From Opitutaceae bacterium (GTDB lineage Bacteria > Verrucomicrobiota > Verrucomicrobiia > Opitutales > Opitutaceae), in assembly GCA_016794625.1 (NCBI GenBank), contig JAEUGY010000112.1, positions 89,808-153,807 of the forward strand: a stretch of DNA of 64,000 nt, read 5' to 3'. Below are positions 57,515-64,000 of the stretch, piece after piece. Every line of letters begins with the position of its first letter. Positions within the stretch are counted from its first letter, which is position 1. The notes beneath the pieces were generated by a model that worked only from the letters and a program-made list of their open reading frames with translations, did no database searches and was not told the DNA's origin. The position numbers and the translations under genes are program-made.

Positions 57515-59576
57515 AGGGCGAACCGGCGCCGGCGCGTGGCTCCGGGAGTTTTTTGTTGTGGTGAAGCAGGTACCGGGAGGTCTCGAAAAAGGCTTCGGCC
57601 CAGGCGGAATCGACAGCGCGATTCGCGTCGAGGTCGCTCGTATCGACCGGCTGATACGCGTTCGCCCAATCGACCGCAAAGGTCGTGCCGTCGAGGCGTC
57701 GGTGCGTATACGTTGAACCCCGCACCACGCCAATCGACTTGTTATTGTGGTCAATGATGAAGGCGATGTTGCTGCGGCCGCCATCGACCTGTTCCTGTCG
57801 TAGCAAGTCCCGGCCGAGGCCGGAGTAGCGCGCCGGGACGCCGAGGACGCCGGCAATGGTGGGCATCACGTCGACCATGGACGACACGGAGTGCACTCGA
57901 CGGGGCTCCAGGTACCGGGGCGCGTAGAACAGCAGCGGGACGTGAAACGAGGTGAGGCTGCGCGAGGTCCAGGAATCAGGGAAGCGTTTGCCTGCATTTC
58001 CGCCAATGCCGTGATCCCCGATGAACACGAACAGGGTCTCGTCGTAGTAGTTCGTTTTCCGGGCCGCCTCGATAAAGGTCTTGAAGGTGAAGTCGGTGTA
58101 GCGAAACGCATCCAGTTCCTCCTGCGACTCAAACCCCGCCTCGCGCAGCTCGGCCTCGCTGTGTACATCGCCCGGCAGGAAGGGTCTGTCCTCCGCCGGG
58201 ATGGTGTACGGGCGGTGGTTGTTCGCGGTCTGGATCACGGCAAAGAACGGCTTGGTCTGCCGGGCCAGGATCTCGTTCGCCTCGAGGAACAGGCTCTTGT
58301 CACTGATGCCCCAGACGTCCGCCCGGGGCGACCGGAAACTGCCTTCCTCGTGCAACTGGAGTCCGCGGATATTGTTGGTCAGCAATCCCCTCAGATTGGC
58401 CCAACTCGAGCTCCCTCCGAGGAAGTAGAGTTTGCTCAACGCCTCGAACTCGTTGAGCAATGTGTGTTGGTCGACCAGCGACGGGTTGCGCGACGCCGTT
58501 TTGACGAGCTCGACATCGGGCACGCCGGTCACGGTCGCCCAAACCCCGCGCGCCGTGCCAAAATGCGGGGTGAAACAGTGGTCGAACAGCACGCCTTGCT
58601 GGCTGAGCTCGGCAAAGAAGGGTGTCGTATTCAGGGGATTGTTCCCGACCGAACTCTTGTAGACACTGAACGACTCGCAAATGACGAGAACGACGTTCTT
58701 GGGTCGTTTCGCGGGTGCCGGGGAAGCGACCAGTGTCCGGAGGAAACGACCTTGATCTCGCTCCGTGTCCTGCACTCCCAGATACTGCTGCATGCGGGCG
58801 CGGTGCAGCTCGACCTTGGCGGGATCATAGCGCGACGCGCGGAAGCTCAAGGAACTGATAAACGACTGGACCGGATTGAGCGCCAGATTGGCCTGCAGGT
58901 CATTGCGGAGGTCAAAGGCATCACTCCAGCGGAGCGGATACTGTCCGAGTCGACCGTACAGGGCCAGGACGAGCAAGGCCCCGGTCCCGACGCGCCACGC
59001 CACCGCCACCTTGCCCACGCCGCCCGCGGGCGATCGTGCGACGTAGGCATGGGTGCTTCGGACCAACCCCAGCATGACGACGAGCCCGAGGATCAAACCG
59101 AGGCTTCCCCACACCACGGGATAACTCTGCCAGACCATCGACAGGGAGATGCTCATGTCTCCGAGGAATCCCAGCACGCTGGCGTTGAGCCGCTGATTCA
59201 GGTAGCGGAAGTGCACGACGTCGCAGGCATAGACCACCAGCAACACAAACGTCGCCGTCGTGAGGTAGCTCAGCCAGACGCGTCGCCCGGCCGCTCGCGC
59301 AAAGGGGCTCAATCGCACCACACTGCCCAAAACAAGGAGGGGAAACAGCATCGCTGCGACCACGCGGGCATCATAGCGCAAGCCAAGCCAGTACACGCCG
59401 GTCCATGACTGCAGCGCGTCACTGTCCCGGCCAAAATACAGAATGGACGCCCAACGAAGTCCCGCGAGTCCCGTCAGAAGGACGAGCGCGAGGACGATGA
59501 TCCAGCGCACCTCCCGCGGCGGTCCAGCCTGCGGCCCGTCGGCGGAGACATTGCGGGAGGTGGGTTCGGGGGTCAT
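57513..59576 (-). CDS. LTA synthase-family membrane sulfatase-fold transferase
   Basis: 687 residues. Five membrane helices occupy about residues 25-230, then an extracytoplasmic alkaline-phosphatase/sulfatase domain. Its metal site elements include VVLVICESFSVYK (Glu), FGTARGVWATVTGVP (catalytic Thr), FVFIGDHGIGGN (Asp-His) and SFHVPLLFYAPRYL. The family transfers phosphoglycerol or phosphoethanolamine from lipids onto glycans. In a diderm it probably modifies periplasmic glucans or LPS, not teichoic acid. The stop lies within the long palindrome shared with comM. Confidence 0.88.
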   Translation of the reverse strand: MTPEPTSRNVSADGPQAGPPREVRWIIVLALVLLTGLAGLRWASILYFGRDSDALQSWTGVYWLGLRYDARVVAAMLFPLLVLGSVVRLSPFARAAGRRVWLSYLTTATFVLLVVYACDVVHFRYLNQRLNASVLGFLGDMSISLSMVWQSYPVVWGSLGLILGLVVMLGLVRSTHAYVARSPAGGVGKVAVAWRVGTGALLVLALYGRLGQYPLRWSDAFDLRNDLQANLALNPVQSFISSLSFRASRYDPAKVELHRARMQQYLGVQDTERDQGRFLRTLVASPAPAKRPKNVVLVICESFSVYKSSVGNNPLNTTPFFAELSQQGVLFDHCFTPHFGTARGVWATVTGVPDVELVKTASRNPSLVDQHTLLNEFEALSKLYFLGGSSSWANLRGLLTNNIRGLQLHEEGSFRSPRADVWGISDKSLFLEANEILARQTKPFFAVIQTANNHRPYTIPAEDRPFLPGDVHSEAELREAGFESQEELDAFRYTDFTFKTFIEAARKTNYYDETLFVFIGDHGIGGNAGKRFPDSWTSRSLTSFHVPLLFYAPRYLEPRRVHSVSSMVDVMPTIAGVLGVPARYSGLGRDLLRQEQVDGGRSNIAFIIDHNNKSIGVVRGSTYTHRRLDGTTFAVDWANAYQPVDTSDLDANRAVDSAWAEAFFETSRYLLHHNKKLPEPRAGAGSP

Positions 59577-59651
59577 CAGAATGCACGCGGCGCTTGCCGG
59601 GTTCGTTTCAACACTGCCCGGTCGATGGGCACCACCACGCAGGCCATCGCA

Positions 59652-60671
59652 TCAGTTCAGGACCAGGGGCGACTCGCGCCCAATCCTCGCCACTTCTTCC
59701 GACCAGGCTCGTCGGGTGGCGTCGTCCAGATCGGCGATCTCCCATCCGGCCTGCACCAGACGAACCAGCTCGTCTTTCTTGAAGCCGCCTTCCTGGACAA
59801 GGGCGCAATACTCGTCGCCCACGGTGTTCCCAAACACCAGCGGATCATCCGTGCTGATCGTGCAGCGCACTCCGGCCGCCATCAAGGCGCGGAGCGGGTG
59901 CAGGGCGATCGAGGGCACGACCTTGAGGCGGACATTGCTGATCGGGCAGACATCAAAGGTAACACCACGCTGCCGCGCCAATTCCACCACGGCCGGGTCT
60001 TCGATCGCCCGCACGCCGTGCTGGACCCTCGTCACCCCGAGCTGCTCGATCGCCTCGCGTACGCGGTGCGCTCCGTCGAACTCGCCGGCATGGCATTTGG
60101 TGATCTTGCCGGCCTGGCGGAGCCGTGACCATACATTCGCGGTCCAGGGTTGGGTCGGCACCTGCTCAAAACCGTGCAGGTCCACGCCGGTCAGGTCGTC
60201 CCAGTTCTCCAGGTCATCGATCACGCCTTGCAGCGCGCCTTGGTAATCGCTGCGCAACATGCCCGCAAAGATCCGGACTTCGAGACCGGGAGGCACCGCC
60301 GATCGGATCGCCGCGATGATCTCCTGTCCGGGCACCTGGATGAACTGGGTGACCGGCAGATGAAAACTGGTCTCCACGTAACGGACGTTCTCGACGACCA
60401 GCTTGGCGAACATCAATCGCGCCGACTCATAGTAACGCTCGGCGGAAACAAACCACGGCAGGGCGTGGCCAAGGAGGATGCGGTCAAACTCCGGAAAGCT
60501 CTCGAAGCGGTAATCCGGGTGATGAAAGTCCGCGACGGCAGGATACACCGAAGGCCGCCACGCGGGCAGCAGTTCGTACGGCATAGCCCCTTCGATGTGA
60601 AGGTGCGTCTCCGTCTTCGGCAAAGACCTCACAAACGAACGAACCCCGGCCGGCACGGTTGCATCACTCAT
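59652..60671 (-). CDS. adenosine deaminase family protein
   Basis: 339 residues, TIM-barrel amidohydrolase. Zinc and catalytic motifs are KTETHLHIEGAM, KCHAGEF, VQHGVRAIED and TISTDDPLVF. It deaminates adenosine/deoxyadenosine, or possibly adenine or a modified purine; the HAGEF variant and the short N-terminus leave this open. It follows the M29 aminopeptidase by 53 bp on the same strand. Confidence 0.9.
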   Translation of the reverse strand: MSDATVPAGVRSFVRSLPKTETHLHIEGAMPYELLPAWRPSVYPAVADFHHPDYRFESFPEFDRILLGHALPWFVSAERYYESARLMFAKLVVENVRYVETSFHLPVTQFIQVPGQEIIAAIRSAVPPGLEVRIFAGMLRSDYQGALQGVIDDLENWDDLTGVDLHGFEQVPTQPWTANVWSRLRQAGKITKCHAGEFDGAHRVREAIEQLGVTRVQHGVRAIEDPAVVELARQRGVTFDVCPISNVRLKVVPSIALHPLRALMAAGVRCTISTDDPLVFGNTVGDEYCALVQEGGFKKDELVRLVQAGWEIADLDDATRRAWSEEVARIGRESPLVLN

Positions 60672-60724
60672 AGTTCAGTCTCGTTGATCACGGGCGATCC
60701 TGTCGGTGGGATCCGCGTCGTTCT

Positions 60725-61843
60725 CTAGTCCTTGAGGAGGTAGTCCGGATTGAGCTTGTGCAGGGTCTTCGGCACAAAGAGTCCGTCTTTGCGGATCAGC
60801 TTTCCATCAAACCAAATCTCGCCCCCGCCGTAGTCAGCCCGCTGGATACAGACCATGTCCCAGTGCACCTGGGATCGATTTCCGTTGCCCACGCCTTCGT
60901 AGGCCTGTCCGGGGGTGAAGTGGAACGAACCCGCAATCTTCTCGTCGAAGAGGATGTCCCGCATCGGCTGCAAAATGTGGGGGTTAAAGCCGATCGCGAA
61001 CTCTCCGATGTACCGGGCGCCTTCGTCGCTATCCAGAATCTCATTCAGGCGTTTCGTATTGCTGGACGTGGCACTGACGATCCGGCCCTGCTTGAACTCC
61101 AGGCGGATGTTATCGAAGGACGTGCCGAGGTACACCGTCGGCGCATTGTACTGAATGACGCCCTCGACGGAGTCGCGGACCGGGCAGGAAAACACCTCGC
61201 CGTCCGGGATGTTGCGCAGACCGCCGCACTCCCGGGAACCAATGCCGCGAATCGAAAAGCGCAGGTCGGTGCCCGGCCCCTTGATGTGCACCTGGTCGGT
61301 CTTGTCCATCAGCGCCTTCAGCGCCTTCATGCCCGGGGACATGCGCGAGTAGTCGAGCGTGCACACGCGAAAGTAGAAATCCTCGAAGGCCTCCGTGCTC
61401 ATGCCCGCCTGCTGGGCCATCGCCGAGGTCGGCCAGCGGAGCACGACCCACTTGGTGTCGTTCACGCGGTGATCCAGGACCGGCTTCATGATGCGCGCCA
61501 CGAGCTGCACATTGGCCGCCGGCACGTCGGAGGACTCAAAGATGTTCTCCGAGCCGCGCAGGGCGATGTAGGCATCCATCGACTCCATGCGCTTGAGTTC
61601 CACCTCGGCATGGGGACGGTACTGCACTTCGGTTGCGCCCATCAGGAGCTCGCGATTCACCCGCGCCCGCTGCAACTGCACGTAGGGGTGTGCACCCCGT
61701 GCCCGAATGGCCCGGATGAGGGCGATCACCATGGCATCGGGGATGTCGAACGCGTCGACCAGGACGCGCTCACCTTTGCCCAAGGAAGTGGAGAAACCCG
61801 TCAGACCGGCAGCTAGCTTTTCGTACCGCGAGTCAATGATCAT
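60725..61843 (-). CDS. M29-family metallo-aminopeptidase
   Basis: 372 residues starting at MIIDSRYEKLA; the longer frame is rejected. Resembles thermophilic aminopeptidases AmpS/T. Metal ligands are seen in CGGLRNIPDGEVF (Glu), YIGEFAIGFNP (Glu), SFHFTPGQAYEG (His and Tyr) and VHWDMVC (His-x-Asp). It cleaves N-terminal residues from peptides in the cytoplasm. A terminator-like hairpin lies between it and the MFS gene upstream. Confidence 0.9.
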   Translation of the reverse strand: MIIDSRYEKLAAGLTGFSTSLGKGERVLVDAFDIPDAMVIALIRAIRARGAHPYVQLQRARVNRELLMGATEVQYRPHAEVELKRMESMDAYIALRGSENIFESSDVPAANVQLVARIMKPVLDHRVNDTKWVVLRWPTSAMAQQAGMSTEAFEDFYFRVCTLDYSRMSPGMKALKALMDKTDQVHIKGPGTDLRFSIRGIGSRECGGLRNIPDGEVFSCPVRDSVEGVIQYNAPTVYLGTSFDNIRLEFKQGRIVSATSSNTKRLNEILDSDEGARYIGEFAIGFNPHILQPMRDILFDEKIAGSFHFTPGQAYEGVGNGNRSQVHWDMVCIQRADYGGGEIWFDGKLIRKDGLFVPKTLHKLNPDYLLKD

Positions 61844-61902
61844 AGGACGGCAGCTAACCCGACGTATCCCCGCACCTGCAAGGGCAATTCTGTCCAAGAA
61901 AA

Positions 61903-61929
61903 AGGACCGCACCGTTTCGGTGCGGTCCT
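61903..61929 (-). terminator. rho-independent terminator after the MFS gene
   Basis: A perfect 12-bp stem (61903-61914 with 61918-61929) enclosing TTT. On the minus strand the stem is followed at once by TTTTTCTT, a classic U-tract. It ends the MFS transcript, 27 nt past its stop. Confidence 0.9.
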
Positions 61930-61955
61930 CTTGGAATCCAACCAGCGGTTTCGCG

Positions 61956-63578
61956 TCAACTCGTGGAGTTGCCGGTGGTAATGTGAACCGCCTTGTAGCC
62001 GCCCTTCGCCTTGAAATAGAGGAGCAGGCCCAGGTAAATCACGGCCATGATGGCGGGGATGAACGAGTCGGCGACCAAGGTGCGGCGATCGCCCTTCATG
62101 TCCGCCTCGTGCACCGCTTTCTGACTCTCCGTGGCGGTGTTCGCCGCGATGGCGGCCTTGACCTCGCCGAGCTTCTTGCCGTCCAGACCATGGCTCTCCG
62201 CGAAGATCAGGAACTTGCTGGGGGTCTCCGCCCGGTACTCGGCATAGAGCGCGGGGTTCGACTTCTGCAGCTCTTCACCCGCGAAACGGTCCTTGGCATA
62301 ACCCAGACCCGGCGAGCCCACGAGACCGGCCGACATCATGCCGAGTCCGCCCATGATGGAAATGGCCACCGCACCGGTCCGGGGGAACCGATCCGAAGCG
62401 ACCGCGAGCATGGTCGGCCAGAAGAAGGTCTTGCCGATGCCGTAGATCGAAAGCGCGATCAGCGCCCCGCCGAAGGACGAGATGCCCGCGGTGAGGTTCA
62501 GACCGAGACACGCCAGGATCGCGCAGACGAGCAGGATGCCGATCGGTGACAGACCGATTTTCTTTTCGATGAAATCGGCGCAGAACCGCAGCGCGAACAT
62601 GGTGAGCGACGTGAACACGAACAGGATCTTGCCCTGTTCCGAGCTCAGGATGTTACCCGTGATGTTTTGGATCCATCCATCGGTGCCCAACTCAACCGCA
62701 CCCAGCAGGGTGTGAGTGACAAAGAGAACAAAGAGCAGTCCCGAGCCCAAGGCCCAGCCGCTCAAACCGCTAAACGTCAGGAAGGTGCCCGCACCCAGCG
62801 CGATGGCCACCCAGCCCCAGCTTTCGCCGGTGAAGAACGCCGCACCCGTCAAGCCACCGAGCATCGGCCCGAGCGCGTCTTTCGAAAAGAGCCAGACGAA
62901 TAGACCGATCACGGCGGCGCCGGCCATGCCGACATCCTTAAGCATTTCGCCGAGCTTCAGACCCTTTTCCGAGGCTTCCGACTTCGGCATGTGCTGGCCC
63001 ATGAACATGAGGCCGTAGATCACCGTCGGAATGAGGTAGAGCGAGAGCTGCCACTTCCAGGGCAACTGCATGCGATCGTCGAGCACCCATCCGCAGATGC
63101 CGCCGAGGACCAGACCCGCCGGCCAGCTCGCGTGCAGGATGTTGAGGTAGTGCGTCCGCTTCGCCGGGAAGAGCGTCGCCACGAGCGGATTCGCCACCGC
63201 CTCCAGCGTACCGTTCGCGTAGGCGAAGATGAACATGCCCCAATAGAGACTGTTGTAGGCCCCCGCACCGGCCGCGGTGAACGTCACGACCGCTGAAAAC
63301 ACGTGCAGGACAAACGCCAGGATAACGAGCTTGCCGTATCCAATCTTGTCACAAATCACTCCGCCAAAAATAATGCCGAAGCAGAACCCGGAGAACCCGG
63401 CGCCACCAATCGCGCCGAGCTGGGCACCAGTGAAGCCGAATTCTCGGCCCCAGTTATCAAAGATGCCGCCTCGGAGTGCAAATCCGACCCCGGCGGCGAG
63501 GATGGCCATAAATCCGGCCCACAAGAGGCGGTTGGCATTGGGGGCGATGGCCCCGGAGCTGTCTTGGTTGGAGCTCAT
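61956..63578 (-). CDS. major facilitator superfamily transporter
   Basis: 540 residues with about 12-14 membrane helices. The MFS-type loop GGVICDKIGYGKLVIL lies after helix 2; GELQ-like charged segments and a cytoplasmic loop of about 85 residues (SRF/AEE-rich, about 430-510) sit before the last helix. This length and loop fit sugar or nucleoside symporters of the FucP/NupG kind in Verrucomicrobia and Bacteroidota. Substrate cannot be assigned. A small palindrome and the 422-bp end region lie upstream. Confidence 0.85.
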   Translation of the reverse strand: MSSNQDSSGAIAPNANRLLWAGFMAILAAGVGFALRGGIFDNWGREFGFTGAQLGAIGGAGFSGFCFGIIFGGVICDKIGYGKLVILAFVLHVFSAVVTFTAAGAGAYNSLYWGMFIFAYANGTLEAVANPLVATLFPAKRTHYLNILHASWPAGLVLGGICGWVLDDRMQLPWKWQLSLYLIPTVIYGLMFMGQHMPKSEASEKGLKLGEMLKDVGMAGAAVIGLFVWLFSKDALGPMLGGLTGAAFFTGESWGWVAIALGAGTFLTFSGLSGWALGSGLLFVLFVTHTLLGAVELGTDGWIQNITGNILSSEQGKILFVFTSLTMFALRFCADFIEKKIGLSPIGILLVCAILACLGLNLTAGISSFGGALIALSIYGIGKTFFWPTMLAVASDRFPRTGAVAISIMGGLGMMSAGLVGSPGLGYAKDRFAGEELQKSNPALYAEYRAETPSKFLIFAESHGLDGKKLGEVKAAIAANTATESQKAVHEADMKGDRRTLVADSFIPAIMAVIYLGLLLYFKAKGGYKAVHITTGNSTS

Positions 63579-63594
63579 TACTAGGTATTAATCG

Positions 63595-63605
63595 TGTGAT
63601 TCACA
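63595..63605. promoter_or_regulatory. palindrome upstream of the MFS gene
   Basis: TGTGATTCACA, a perfect inverted repeat about a single central base, 17 bp before the ATG. It overlaps a TTAATA -10-like box on the minus strand, as an operator would. It resembles CRP half sites, but no other evidence ties it to CRP. Confidence 0.35.
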
Positions 63606-64000
63606 GACGTGGATGGGACCAATGCCGGCACCTACTCTCGGGCGCATGGGACACGAGAGACGGAGATTTCAGGAGTACGCGCTGGAAGGCGGGAACCGAC
63701 GTTGGGGTGTGGGAGAAACGCGAGCCCGAGCACGTTGATGATCCAACCTCCGGGCATCAAGGAACATTTTCGCCCATTCCGCTCCTCTCCAGCGCAAAAC
63801 AAGAGTGAGATGTAGGCAGGGTCGCCGAACCCGCAGGCGTCACCATCAGGAAAAGTCAGGCCGAAACCGGCTCGGGCGATTGAGACCTGTAGGGCCGGCC
63901 CTTGCGGCCGTGCCTCGGATCGGCAGCGGGGTTCACGCGAAGGCGCGAAGCCGCAAAACGAGGTCTGGGTAGCGGCGGCCTTTCAGTGGCTTGCGTACCC
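63606..64000. other. intergenic end region, no gene seen; possible interspersed repeat at the right edge
   Basis: No coding frame here is convincing. From about 63889 it holds the perfect palindrome AGGGCCGGCCCT plus a GC-rich stretch, followed by a CGCGAAGGCGCGAAG-type run (63938-63952). These look like intergenic repeats of high-GC genomes. The region may continue past the window. Confidence 0.35.

Noticed and set aside
57940..57948. parS-like half site ACGTGAAAC
   Set aside because: Only one half of the palindrome is present, and it is inside a coding gene. A similar half site near 3966 is equally incomplete.
57891..59408. 505-codon open frame opposite the sulfatase-fold gene
   Set aside because: Antisense shadow; the reverse strand carries full catalytic motifs.

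Overview
The window looks like ordinary chromosome of a high-GC, diderm, LPS-making bacterium, most likely Verrucomicrobiota of the Opitutaceae/Opitutales type. This is inferred from gene content and protein style. Markers are LptD, a lipid A-type acyltransferase fused to a heptosyltransferase, SecG, ScpA, ParB, menaquinone-type prenyltransferase, glycogen branching enzyme, a Rho with a long disordered N-terminus, and an animal-like UDP-glucose dehydrogenase. About 51 protein genes fill almost all of the sequence. I see no rRNA, tRNA, CRISPR array, IS element or prophage. Many genes start with GTG, and clear Shine-Dalgarno motifs are rare.

Layout: 1-6 kb, partial creatininase-family gene, then glgB and ppc on the minus strand. 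6-10.9 kb, plus-strand lptD, an RsmB-like rRNA methyltransferase, scpA, a small unknown gene and trxA. 10.9-24.1 kb, minus-strand menA, an aspartate-type aminotransferase, a tandem ribbon-helix-helix protein, an HAD phosphatase with a lipoprotein-sorting-like exported protein, secG, a SulP transporter, a parB without parA, a LysM protein, fmt, der, and an aminotransferase with an Lrp/AsnC regulator. 24.2-25.6 kb, plus-strand argA-type N-acetylglutamate synthase.

25.6-33.6 kb is the most interesting segment. Two divergent arms meet at a short regulatory region. Leftward are RidA, a sugar/nucleoside-type periplasmic binding protein and a permease with no ATPase. Rightward are an amidase-signature enzyme, an AzgA-type purine permease, a tandem GTP-cyclohydrolase-II-like protein whose second domain has lost the zinc cysteines, and a double-SIS sugar isomerase-like protein. 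Together they read as an import-and-breakdown pathway for a nucleobase or nucleoside in which a ring is opened hydrolytically. This is a hypothesis.

33.6-44 kb holds housekeeping genes: tig-clpP-clpX, tsaB, ugd, ftsH, tilS and serS. 44-49 kb holds two heptosyltransferase-type genes, one fused to an acyltransferase, and an oligopeptide ABC ATPase pair. 49.1-55.7 kb is a compact minus-strand run coaE-rho-pilB-pilT-short pilB/gspE paralogue. 55.8-63.6 kb carries comM, an LTA-synthase-like sulfatase-fold membrane enzyme, adenosine deaminase family, an M29 aminopeptidase and an MFS transporter. A long imperfect palindrome fills the whole convergent gap between comM and the sulfatase-fold gene.
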